Origin: Pascua guehoae
Taxonomy: Eukaryota > Basidiomycota > Tremellomycetes > Trichosporonales > Trichosporonaceae
DNA: 64,000 bases
Reading direction: 5' to 3'
NCBI GenBank assembly: GCA_001600415.1
Contig: BCJX01000001.1
Span: forward strand, 1,894,040-1,958,039
The notes beneath the pieces were generated by a model. That model worked only from the letters and a program-made list of their open reading frames with translations. It did not search any database and had not been told where the DNA came from. The translations under genes and the position numbers were made by a program. Below, one piece after another: positions 23,005 to 34,036 of this stretch. Within the stretch, counting starts at the first letter, position 1. Each line of letters opens with the position of its first letter.

Positions 23005-25445
23005 CTAGGTGTACTTTGTCCTCGCGCGATGCCGGCGGTGCATTACCCAGACCACAGTGAGGATGACGAGCGCGGCACCCGCAAGAATGACAGCGACTGC
23101 AATGTCAGCCACCAAAGACACCGGGGTGTGGATCATGCAGCGTGAAGGAACAGCATGCCGCAGTACGCTTGGCACGCCGCTGGCACGCCGCTGGCACGCC
23201 AGGAACCGCCGCAGCCTTCACTGTTACTGCAGCGAGCAACAGCAAGGGGCAGGACTTGGCTATGTGACTCAAAGTGGCTCTGCCAACAACTACCCGATCA
23301 CGCGCCAGTGTAAAACGCGGGACCTGTCCCAGGGGCCAAACTTACGGCGGAAGACAATGACCCGCTTGCGGTTCTCTTCGCCGAGTTGTGCCTTTAGGCG
23401 CACAATCTCGTCCGTGAGGTTCATCTCCTGGAGTTGTCAGCGGACGATCGGTGGACAGACGCCGTGGTCACCGGGTCCCGAAAGTGGTGGGAATGAGGGG
23501 CAGCACTGGTAAGCAGCAGTGCGGAATGAGGGCTTGTCGGCACGTGCCCATCGTGTTTACGCTCGTTGCGCGGAACGGTGATGTGCGATCCGGAAGCGTG
23601 TCACCAATTGTGACGAGGATAGCCCAGGAACTGGGGTATCGTTGCCACCAACTGGCTTCATGGCCAGGCATGCACCACTTCTGTAGTCGGCCAGCCCCAG
23701 CACTTTCTTAGTCTCCCAAGATGTGCACTTCTACACACCCTGCACTTTGTGCCAGGCATCCCTCTCCCCTCTTGCCCATAAACTCCCCAACAAGTTGACG
23801 CACCACTTCCTCAGCCCAGCGTTCAATCATAGCAAGGGCGTCCGCGTCCGTGGGATCGGCGCCAGCCCCGCGCACGCGGTCGATGCGACGGCGTCGTGTC
23901 CCGCTCGTCGTGCGGGTCAGTGCTACTCCAGGCTTGTTAAGTCCATTGTTGTCTGCAACGGCGTCCTTGGGCGCCTCGTCATCATCCTCCTCCTCGCTGT
24001 CCTCTTCGTCCAGAAAGAGACGCCAGGGCGTGGTGCGTTCACGCATCGTCTCGACGTCGGCCAGTCGCTCAGCGTTGATCTTGTCCAGCCGCGCTTGGAA
24101 CGCAGGGACCGCTTCGTGAATGAGCGAGTACATGTCTCCTGCCGTTTTCTGTCGTCAGCGATGGGGAGCCAACGAGGTGGCTGGTGGCGTCCTGCCATTG
24201 GGCGGCAGGTAATGAGTAGCCGGTAAGAATACGCACATCGGCACGCTGGTCGAACTCGCTTAAGCGGATGAGAATGTTGGGGAACTCGGTGAAGACGCGG
24301 TGCTCAAACGAGGCCTGAGGTCAGCTTGACTCCCAATGCAGAAGACCTACTTTGGACGAACGGAACTTGAGCTCATGCTGGTCGCACGCAGCAATGAGCC
24401 GCTGGATCTCGCCCTGTAGGGGGCTGCTTCGTTAGCTCTGGCATCTCCACTGGTTGCTGTTGATGCACTCGGGTCTCGACCACCGTAGCCAGTCACAACT
24501 CATTTCTCGACACTTGTTGATTCTCTCGAACCATCAACTCACTGCACCGCCTCCAGCTCCTGTTGTTGATTCTCCTGCTCCGGTGGGGTGTGGCTGAACA
24601 TCGCGGCGTGCGAGCTTCTACGGTCCGGCCGCGCATCAGCTGCGGCGAGCTCGGCGTGGTGTGACCGTAACGGCGTGGACCGCTTGGAACCTGGGAGTGA
24701 CGCCGACACGTGCTGCTTGGCTGCGGGGCTGGGGATGGCGTTTTGTTGCGAGGCGGGGACGAGGGCAGACGCGGGGAGTGAGTTTGGGAGTGATGCGGCG
24801 CTTGGAGGCGCGAGGGCGGGGTGGGGGAGGGAGAGGGCGAGGGGATCTGGAGAATCAGAGGGGGAGGGAAGCGTATGCGTCGACAACACGTCCGAGCTAG
24901 AGGATACGAGCGCGGGGCCGGATGTCGTGGTTCGTGCCGTTGCGGCAGTCGTAGTTGTAGTCGCAGCCGCCGAGGCGGGTGCCGATGCCGGGTTTGAAGG
25001 AGTGATCAGGGGGCTCTGTCGCCGGCGGACGGGAACGGGCGAGCGCGGGACGGCAGCGAGGCGTCGCGTTGGGGGTGATGTCGTCGTTGGCGCTGATGGG
25101 ATGGAGGAGGGAGAGTGGAGGGGTGTGGCCGTTGCGCCAGAAGTGGCCGAAGTTGGCGAAGATGCCATGGCACGCTTGCGCCCGGCGTGCGCGTGCGGTG
25201 GACCTGTTGTTGCCGATAGATGAGGAGGGTGCGAGATGGTCCAAGGGGGGTGAGTCGCGCGAGGATTGTAGACACGAGGCGGACGGGATGGGGTGGACGC
25301 GACGGGCGAGACAGGACATAGCGCGCGCAAGTGGGCGGCAAGGGCTGTCAGCATTGGGCGTCCCGAGCACGAGCACGAGCGCAAAGCGCCACATACCTTC
25401 TAATAAAGTGAACATGTCGTAAGAGTTGTGGGCTAGGCTGTCCAT
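23005..25445 (-). CDS. tail-anchored coiled-coil protein, unrecognised
   Basis: The proposed exons are 25445-25397, 25344-24548, 24413-24351, 24314-24237, 24148-23804, 23427-23346 and 23096-23005, which gives about 501 residues. The start is MDSLAHNSYDMFTLLE. A long Ser/Thr/Pro/Ala-rich segment (about residues 30-280) follows. Then come helical stretches GEIQRLIAACDQHELKF, ASFEHRVFTEFPNIL and MYSLIHEAVPAFQARL, an acidic DSEEEDDD patch, a coiled coil and a single C-terminal transmembrane helix (LAVILAGAALVILTVVWVM) followed by RRHRARTK. This is the layout of a C-tail-anchored organelle protein. Two junctions are less certain: the donor at 24547 (GTGCAG) and the donor at 23803 (GTGCGT). I do not recognise the family and see no SNARE signature. 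Confidence 0.65.
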
Positions 25446-25950
25446 GTTGTCTGAAGAGAAATGCAGCAAGGTGATAGTAGAAGAGGGGGTGATTGTTGTT
25501 GGTATGAAACGCCAACGGCAATGTCCATTGCCCATGTCTCGTCTCGTCTACAGTAGGTTATCGGGCCGAATATGTAATGGATGGGTGTTGGCAGGGCAGG
25601 CGAGGCAAGGGCCTGGCGCCATGGGTACAGTAGTGCCTAGAATACTACAGTAGAGTGAGTGAGTGGCGCGTGGCGTGGCGTGGCGTGGCGCGCCTGGCGA
25701 TTTTGTGGTGGCTGCTTACTCCAAGGTAAGGTGGGTTGGGTTGGATTTGTACTGTATTATCGTGTCGTCATGGGCGTCATGGCCAAGTTTAGCCATCGCA
25801 CACTGCACGCTGCATGCGCTGCATCGCGATGCCATGCCATGGGGTGGGTCATTGGGTGGGTACAATGCATTCCACACATCTCAACCCACTTTCTCAGACG
25901 TTGCAATCTACACCTCTCAAACTCCTTGTCACCCTCATGCTCATCCCACC
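25446..25950. other. divergent promoter with GTGGC microsatellite
   Basis: This stretch lies between the tail-anchored protein gene and the SnoaL-fusion gene. A GTGGC pentamer repeat lies at about 25663-25691. No gene is seen. Confidence 0.6.
25663..25691. repeat. GTGGC microsatellite
   Basis: Five or so imperfect GTGGC units lie upstream of the SnoaL-fusion gene. Confidence 0.75.
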
Positions 25951-28212
25951 ATGACAAACAGGACTCCCACGACACCCAGCGACGAGTTCCGCCCAAAGAC
26001 CAGAAGCCCAGCCTCCTTGGCGACGTCTGCGACCTCAGCGGCCTCTGGCTCGTCTTCGCGTCCCACTACCCCGCCCCCGCCGACAGTGTACGACCCGTCT
26101 GCGCCCTCCGAGGCCCCCGTCCCGCTCCCCTCGGCGCCCCGCAAGCAACTCTCACTGACAAACTGCGAGCTGCAGCCCCCGCTCAGCCGGCGCGGGACGG
26201 GCCCGGGACTGATTGTCGTCCTTCCGCGCCGCCTCTCGCTGCACCCGCATGCGGCGACCGGACACCGTACCCCGCTCGATCCGGAGCCAGTTGAAAAGTG
26301 GGCAGAGGAAGGGTTTGCCGTCGTCGGCGTCCGCCTCGGCGCCGACACGGACGTTGTCGCCGCCCTCAGTGTCGCGATTGAGGCGCTCGAGGAATGCCCC
26401 GCTGTGGACATTGGGGGAAAGTATGCCGTGCTTAGTGAGTGGTGACTCACGGGTCGTGTGGGGGAGCGATTACGAATGGTCGGGTGGCGAGTGGGCCGGG
26501 AGCGAGATCGCATCCGTCGTCCAGCGAGTCCGTGTCCGCTGTATTCTCGTCGTCTCTGCGCTCCGTACCTCCGGGGTCTGTGCTGCTGTGTAACGGCCGC
26601 ATGTGTGTTGTGATGACGATCTCATACCCGTCACTGCACCACCGGGCCCAGGTGCACGTTTACTAGCTCTCTCTCTCTACCGGATCTCGATACCACAATA
26701 TGGGCACACAGCCCCCGTCACTGCGCCCGCCACATCAGCGCCCATGCATCTCTGTCCCAACCCCACTAACACCAGTCTACGACCCGTCCGCCCTCGAGGC
26801 CGTGGTGGCCGCCATGGCAACGCAGCCCTCGGTTGTGGCCCTCATCTCGCACGGCTCAGCGCCCTCCACAGCGTCAGTCCCCGCCCTCGCCCACGTGTCG
26901 GCGCACCACGCGGATCGCGACAACGACCCGCCCGGAGTGATAGTGCACGCATATGGCGCCGAGTCACCGTACTTTATCGTGCCTAGTTCGGGACACAAGG
27001 CCTATAGCGCCGCCGAGGCAAGCCTCGCACACTCCCGCTCGCTCACGTTCCTCCGCGAACAGCTCGGAGGCCCACACTTTGACCTAGAGTCGATTTGGGA
27101 AGAGCACACGTACTTTGAGTTTGGGGAGCGGAGCGTCGCCAAAACCATGGGTACGATGGTGGTGAGTTCGGACGTCTGGGCTGTCAATGTTTCGGCTAGG
27201 ACATGACGTCTAGGTGCAGGGCCATGTGCTGCCCGAGACACATGGGCAGATCTACCATGTCAACCACTTTACATGACATCACTCACATTCCCACTTGCTC
27301 CCAACTGACACCAGGCCGAACCCTACGTCAACCACGTCCCAACGATGACCGGGGGCGTCGGCCGCGTGGCTCTGGAGCGCTTCTATCGCGACCACTTCAT
27401 CTTCTCCAACCCTGCCGACGCCGATCTCGTCACCGTCTCACGCACGGTGGGCGCCGACCGCGTCGTCGACGAATTCATCTACTCGTGCACCCACGACCGC
27501 ACGATCGACTGGCTCCTCCCCGGTGTGCCGCCGACGGGTAAGAGGATCGAGCTGCCGATGGTGGCGGTCGTGAATATTCGCGGCGATAGGGTTTATCACG
27601 AGCATATCTGGTGGTGGGTATTGGTGGTAGTGTCCGTTTCTGTTGCGCGGTTGTTTTCTTGAACTGTTTTGGTCTTTGTCTGCGACATTTGTGTGCTTGT
27701 GTCTCGAACTGGAATGGGCTCTTGCCTTCCTGATCTGAACGGAGGGGGTTGTGTGGAGTCCTGGATACCACACTGGTCGTGCTGCGTTTATCGCACCCGA
27801 TTTCTCCTGCTCTATCTTTTTAGTCAACCTCTGGTCGAGGAGACTAGACTCTTGCTCAGGTGTTTGATAATCTAGCATGTCTCTGTTTGTCCTCTTGAAG
27901 GCCTTCGACTTATCTGTGTGTCCCTCCCATTCCCTTGTTCCCGCATTGCCAGTCTCCCTCTCCAACCCCTACCACCACTCACACCACAGGGACCAAGCTT
28001 CAGCACTGCAGCAGGTCGGTTTCCTCCCCGAAACCGTCCCTTGCGGGGAGGGGGTCCTCCGCCTCCCAGTCGCAACCTACCAATCGGCCAACATGCTCAT
28101 CAACGAAAACGATGGCGAGTCCAACGCCATGATGGGAAAAGATTGGGGTGTGCAACCCGCGGGCGCTGCCCCGAGTACCTCTGATCAAGCAACAGAGTGT
28201 AGCAATCCGTGA
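25951..28212 (+). CDS. dienelactone-hydrolase-like domain fused to a SnoaL/NTF2-like domain
   Basis: Four exons (25951-26434, 26776-27161, 27315-27613, 27990-28212) give 463 residues. Residues about 50-290 resemble the alpha/beta core of dienelactone hydrolases: VVLPRRL, FAVVGVRLG, VALISHG, then a conserved SSGHKAYSAAEASLAHSR with His and the EHTYFEFGERSVAKTMGTMV segment. From about residue 291 there is a SnoaL/NTF2-like fold: EPYVNHVPTMTGG, RFYRDHFIFSN, SRTVGADRVVDEF, DWLLPGVPPTGKRIE and HEHIWWDQASALQQVG. I recognise this arrangement as a conserved fungal family often annotated as carboxymethylenebutenolidase. A normal GxSxG or GxCxGG nucleophile motif is not evident, so the hydrolase part may be degenerate. 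The start has a CCCACC context. Confidence 0.82.
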
Positions 28213-28832
28213 ACTTTGGGCTTCGGAACCAGTTGCGCAGCGGGCTCGGCGAGCATAGGCAGCATAGGTCCATGAAGTCATGCACGCGGCAGGGATACGT
28301 TCGCAGTTTTCGAACGGTTGTTGGCCAGTTGGCGCCGGCTGCGTTTTTGAACAGTCAGGCGATCAAGAGCTGTTGCTTCCTACAGCTAGACGGTTTGGGT
28401 CCCAGATCAGAGATCAGAAATGAACAACATAGCCAGAGGTTCTGTATTTCCCCCTACGACGCGCGCTGGAGAACGCGTTGGAGCTCTTTGGCACATCTGT
28501 AGAGCACGGCCATGATGTTGGCGTGACACACGTGATGTAATTTCCCACGGTTGCCACAAAGAGTCATTGGTCACCCCATCCGGGCCCAACCCCCGTACCC
28601 CACGGTGGCGCTTGTTGTCATGATGGGTGGGTGGCCATGGGTGGGCTCTACCGCAAGCCGCGAGCCGTCACCCCGCGACCCACGAGCCGGCCATCAGTTG
28701 TTGCAGGATCCCGATGCGGTAACTATACCAGAACACGACAACTACCCAACCCCACCCCACCCATCTCCATCTCCCTATCTCCATCTCCATCGCACACACG
28801 ACCACCCACGCGCATCACCCCATCCCAACGCC
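28213..28832. other. intergenic, upstream of the LRR gene
   Basis: A CCATCTC-rich pyrimidine tract (28760-28800) lies just before the LRR start and probably belongs to its core promoter or 5' UTR. No gene is seen. Confidence 0.6.
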
Positions 28833-30916
28833 ATGGCCGGGCTATCCACACTGGGGTTCGGCCTTCCCGCCTCGTCTCCGGTGCCCGACCCCGTCCCGAT
28901 CTCTGGCAAAGACTACCTGATCAAACTGCACAAGTACTTTGAGCTCAACCTCGCGCGACTGGCACCGCCCCCGCCACCGCGCGGCAAGGGGCGCGGCAGC
29001 AGCGGCGATGGGGGCGCGTCGGCCACATCGTCATTCCTGTCCCAGTCATACACGATCCTCACGCTGGGTCTGGACCCGTCGTCGGCCCCCTTGAGTCCCG
29101 CCCTCAAGATTCCGCTCACGCTCGGGTTCGGGTCGCCGACCTCGTCGCAGCCGCGGTACCAGAAACCTGTCCTGCTGCGGCTTCCGCCCGACAAGCTGCT
29201 GTATCTGCTTCTCCGGTGGCAGAGTCTCCCGCAGCAACTGGCACACGTCGGGCGGACTGACACGGCCGTGCCCGACGGGGTGGGGACGGCGATTGCCGCA
29301 AAGGGGCGCGGTCCGAGCTCACGCACGGCGGCGGACGGGGATGTCGAGAGCGTCCGCTCGTGGGTGGGGAGTATGCGCAGTGTCAGCTTAGGAAGCAGAG
29401 CAGAGGGCGGCTGGGGGTGGTTTGGACGCCAGAAAGAGGTCGACGAGAGTGAGTGGGCGTCTTACCTGGATGGATGTCTCTAGCATGGCCCCCACATCTC
29501 CGACGGCGACGCGCGGTAATTAACGCGATGTGCCGCTAACATTTATCAGATAAGCTCCTGCTCGAGCTGTACAGCATCTTCAACATTCTCCCGGGTATTC
29601 TTATCCACCCTCCATACTCGACCGAACAGCCGGTCGTCGAGCTGATGGAGGCTGGTGGCTACACGTCGCTCGGGGGCATCGACGTGCGCGTCCCCCTCGA
29701 CGTGTTGAGGAATCTGCAAGTGTGAGCGACATTCTGTGGAGGGCGATGGCGGACAGCTCTAGTTGAGACACACCTGACTTGCAGACTCGAGCTGGAAGGG
29801 TACGACCCCCGCGGCCTCTTAATCCCCATCAGCCCACTATTGCATAGTCTGACCGTGCGTGATGTCGAGGACGCGGACGACTGGGTGGTCGAGTTACTTG
29901 CCGTCGACGATGACAAGAGTGCGAAGCGGACAGTACCGGGCACAGCCACCAGCCAGGGCAACGGCAACCGCGCTTCGGGTACTGGAAATGGAGAGGCGGC
30001 GGCGTTGGACCCAGAGACGGGCGAAGTTGTCGAGAACCCATTCACACCATCACCCTCCCCCGGCCCAGCGACATCGCGCTTTCCCAATCTCCGCTACCTG
30101 TCCCTGCACCGCACGTCGCTGCTCTCCCTCCCTCCCCTGCCTCTCACATCCCTCACGCACCTCGACCTGTCAGGCAACCTGCTCAACGCGATCCCCGACT
30201 CGCTCGCGGGCCTGCACAATCTCGTCTCGCTCGACCTGTCGTCCAACGTCATCACGTCGGTACGCAACGCGCCTGTTGCGCTCGGCAACATTCACACGCT
30301 CAACCTTGCGCACAACCGCGTCGACTGCCTTGTGGGGCTGGACCGGGTCATGGGCCTCCGCCGCGTCGACGTGCGCGCCAACGCCCTCGAGGCCGGTGAA
30401 GTCGGCCGCCTCGCCGTCCTCCCGGTCATTGAGGCGGTGTGGGCCGCCGACAACCCGATGCAGGACGAGTGGCGCGTCGAGGTCGCTGCGTCGTTTACCG
30501 CCGAGGGCAACGACGTCGTTCTCGACGACCTGCCCCTCTCGTACTCGGAGCAGCGCCGCGTCGCCATGCTCCTCGCTGCGCGGGGAAAGGTTGCACCCGC
30601 AGCATCAGAGCGCCCGTCATCGCCAACACCGGCCCCACCACCGGTCGAAGTTGCGTCGCCGACAAAGCCGGCCGACGCACCAGCCCCAGACCTCGATGCT
30701 GCCGTCCCCGCCAACCCTGCGGTGTCGGCCACACTTGTGCCCCCCTCCCCCGCCCGCCACGCGTCGTTAGTCCCGTCCCCCGCTGGCCGCCAGGTCTCGC
30801 CCGTCCCCTCGCCGTCGCGCCCGCAGCATGTCCGCAAGCCCAGCAAGGGCCAGAAGAAGCGGCCAAAGCGCCGCGTCGTCAACCTCGACGGCGACGACCA
30901 TCCCGCCGACGCGTAG
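28833..30916 (+). CDS. leucine-rich repeat protein (STK11IP-like)
   Basis: Three exons (28833-29448, 29550-29721, 29785-30916) give 639 residues. The N-terminal part (ISGKDYLIKLHKYFELNL) looks like a conserved helical module. Five or so LRRs of the SDS22 type occupy about residues 363-495 (LRYLSLHRTSL, LTHLDLSGNLL, LVSLDLSSNVI, IHTLNLAHNRV, LRRVDVRANAL), with a cap WAADNPMQDEWRVEVAASF. A Pro/Ala-rich linker leads to a basic C-terminal motif GQKKRPKRRVVNLDGD. The order resembles fungal relatives of the LKB1-interacting protein STK11IP/Lip1, in which LRRs lie within a longer scaffold. That assignment is from memory of architecture, not from alignment. LRR identity itself is clear. Confidence 0.8.
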
Positions 30917-31613
30917 AGCGTAGAGTGGCCGGGCGCGTATGGACAACGGATAACCAGGAGGGGTTTGGATAGATCCTGTTGTATTTTACATGCATAGCAT
31001 AATCTAGAGAGTGGGAGGGACATGTGGTCGAAACAGGGCTGCTGTAGAGTAGCCCGAGGGGGAGCGGTGAGGGGGTTTTATACTTGGAGATTGGCAGGAC
31101 GACCAGCGTTCTCACTAAACTAACAACAATACATGGATCCAAGGCGAGGTCGTCGGCGCCGGCACCATGACCTTTATCATCCTCGCCCTCGCTCACGTCG
31201 CTCAATGCCTGTCCATGTGGGTGGTGCCAAGCAGAGCAGCAAAGGAACAGAGACAAGAAGCGGCTGAATACCGCGCGCACGACACACACCGCGCCTACTG
31301 AGTGTGGAGGGGCCTCGTGCCAGACAATCAACCAGTCACTCATTGTCTGGATAGACAGCTGTCCCATGTGAATGAGCACTATCAGATCGCCAGACGCGCC
31401 AGACGTCTGCTGCACGCCCTGTTGCTTTATTACCTGGGCGCGTGCCAAAGAAAATCACCCGCGCCGCACGAGTGGGTGATGCTGGGCCCCGACCTGCAGC
31501 ACCGATGACGTCGACGCCAACGCCCACCGGCCCGCCTTGACCGACCACAAAAGTCTGGCCCTCTCGTATCTCCTCAACTCGCATCCTCGCCATTGTTTGC
31601 ACACCCAGACGCC
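30917..31613. other. intergenic region between LRR and SRD5A-like genes
   Basis: No supported gene is visible. Small open frames on the minus strand here lack a good start or conserved features. Confidence 0.55.
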
Positions 31614-33726
31614 ATGAGCACAACCCCACAAGGGCTAACCAGCGCCGCGGCGCCGACACACCCGGAAGCAACGTCGTCGCCGTTCTGGCTCTACCTCTTC
31701 CTCTTCCACCTCCTCCCGCTCCATGCGCCGCTCACGCTCCTCGTCCTCGACGCGCCGTTTGGGCGGTTTGCGCTGTCCAAGTCGAGGCTCAACTTGCCTG
31801 GAAATCTTGCGTGGGTGATGATGGAGATTGTATCTGTGAGTGCAGCCGAGATCGAGTGGAGCGGGGTATGGAGGTTGAGGAGAGTGCGCTGGTGTCATGG
31901 CCCTACGATGCACGACTCGACGTAGCGGAGGCGGGCCACTACCATTCTGGAGGGTTGGGTCGCAGCTGTCACAGTCTTACTAAGCGACTCGACGTACCGT
32001 GTGCTCCACGACGCACGGAACGCGGGCCACAAACCACTACTGTACCATCCCGAGCTCTACCACTGATACAATACCCGCTTCACAACTCCGACTGACCCCA
32101 CCCAGCCCATTGCCTTCATCCTCACCCTCGCGCCCCACATCCCGCTCCTCACCGACAATGCGCGCGTCCTCGCGGGTCTCTTTCTGGGCCACTACTTTCA
32201 CCGCGCCATCGTGTCCCCGCTCATCCTTGCCCCCAAGCGCGCGCCGTTGCACATTGCCGTCGTCCTCGCCGGCATGGCGTTTGTGACCCTGTGAGTCGCG
32301 AGACCTCTCGTCGGCGCACCGCTGGCCTCGCGCAAGCGGCGCCCGCCTGTCTCGGTCTCTCCTGCTGGGCGCTGGGCGTTTCAACACGTAAACGCAGTTC
32401 ACCAGTAAAGACTCGGGTTCGGAGGTGTTGGGGCTGAGCGCGGTGGCACTCGGCCTGCGGTAGTGCTCTATTCCGGCCGACCTCACAGTCGCGCCCCGCC
32501 GCGGCTCATCTTCTCTCGGCGCATCGGACAGCACCTCCCCTCCCCTTCCCTCCCCAACTACATCTCTCCGTTCACCTCTCTAACAATTACAGCAACGCCA
32601 CATGCCTCGGCCGTGCCCTCGCCGCATACCCCCCACCGGGGGACGAGCTGGGCGAGCGCAACCGCATCTCCCTCGGCATCTTCCTCTGGGTCGTCGGCTT
32701 TGCAGGCAACTGTACGTCCCAAGAAACGCGAGTGGGCTAGACCAGCCCCGCCCGTTGTCTCTCCACACCCCACCTTTCCTCGCTCACACCGCACCAGTCT
32801 ACCACGACGAAATTCTCCACGACCTCCGCCGGGACCCGGGGGACACACTCGTGTCCGAGCCCGACACGAGCGACAAGTCGACATCGCCCGATGGGCGGTA
32901 CCGTATCCCCCGTGCGGGGCTGTTTGGGCTCGTGTCGTTTCCAAACTATTTGTGTGAATGGTGCGTCTGCTTGTGTTTGTGCGTGGGGACGAGCCGGAGG
33001 GGGCGGCCGCGGTTTGGGTGCCCAAGGAAGAGGAGGGGTTGGTTTGTCTCTGTCTCTTTACAGCTGCATCGGTTGCCGCAATGTCCTCCCCCAGCCCCTG
33101 GGACCACATTGTTTCTTTGTTGAAGTGCTTCATTGTTGTTTGCCGCAGCGGGTTCTGCCCCTGTACTCATCCCCGCCTCTTGTTTGATATCTATGCTCTC
33201 CACCCGGACTCTCACTCTATCCTCCCGCCTCCAAACCCACGTACGCAACACCGCCCCTCAACCCATCTCTCCACTTTCTCCACCACTTCTCTCCCCCCCC
33301 CTTATCCCAGCACCACTTCTCTCTACACCACTTCTCTCCCTATTACTTCTCTCCCTATTACTTCTCTCCCTATCACTTCTCTCCCTGCCACTTCTCTCCA
33401 CACCTCCTCTCCTCCCACGACAATGTAACGCCCTTACTGCCCCCAATCACCCACTCACTCCCAGGCTCGAATGGACCGGCTTCGCCCTCGCCGCCTCACC
33501 CACGCTCTTCATCGCCGCCCCGCCCTTCTCCCTCGCGGGCCTGCCGCCCTGGCTCGCCTTCATCGAGCCCGCGTGGCCCACACGCTTCCTCGCCCCAGCC
33601 TGGTGCTTTGTCTTTGCAGAGGTCGCGTCCATGTTACCCCGTGCGATCCGGGGCCATGCGTGGTACAAGGCCACGTTTCCGAATTATCCAAAGCAGAGAA
33701 AGGCCGTCGTGCCGTTTGTCCTGTAG
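31614..33726 (+). CDS. 3-oxo-5-alpha-steroid 4-dehydrogenase family (SRD5A-like) membrane reductase
   Basis: Five exons (31614-31835, 32106-32290, 32593-32711, 32798-32960, 33465-33726) give 316 residues, a usual family length. Six or more hydrophobic helices are visible (WLYLFLFHLLPL, PIAFILTLAPHI, ISLGIFLWVVGF and others). The C-terminal half carries the family signature: YRIPRAGLFGLVSFPNY followed by LEWTGFALA, then HAWYKATFPNYPKQRKAVVPF at the end. Members use NADPH to reduce the 4,5 double bond of 3-oxo steroids or related enone lipids in the ER membrane. In fungi the substrate is less clear and could be a sterol or a very-long-chain enoyl intermediate. All splice phases agree. Intron 4 contains a 15-bp minisatellite. 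Confidence 0.9.
33316..33405. repeat. 15-bp minisatellite CTTCTCTCCCTATTA in an intron
   Basis: About six 15-base units (33316, 33331, 33346, 33361, 33376, 33391) lie in intron 4 of the SRD5A-like gene, with slight variation in the last three bases. Confidence 0.85.
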
Positions 33727-34036
33727 TGGTGGAGAGCGTGGGGTGGGGGATCTAGAGAGTACATGCATGGCATTCTGTCTATGGTTTGATGTTGCGGAGC
33801 GTCGAGAGACGTGGAGCTTTTAGGGCTGGTCACTGTGCAAGTGACAGCTCACTCGTCCGCAGGCGAGTTGGTACCCCTAGGACATCTGTCATCGCTGATC
33901 GAGTAGAGCCGCTCCCATACCCAGCACGGGTATCGCGTCCTTACTATGGCCATATCCGCCTCGACTGCCGACTGAGCCCAGGCCAAGAAACGCGGCCACT
34001 CGCCTCCCTGCCGCCTAGGACGTGGACCTACTCGAC
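33727..34036. other. intergenic between convergent genes
   Basis: A 310-bp stretch between the SRD5A-like and AAR2 stop codons. Nothing notable is visible. Confidence 0.6.

Noticed and set aside
31000..31448. Minus-strand frame encoding an acidic SEGEDDKGHGAG stretch, considered for a small gene or a CaaX pheromone.
   Set aside because: No good start or splice structure is visible, and the Cys near the end is not followed by a stop in the right frame.
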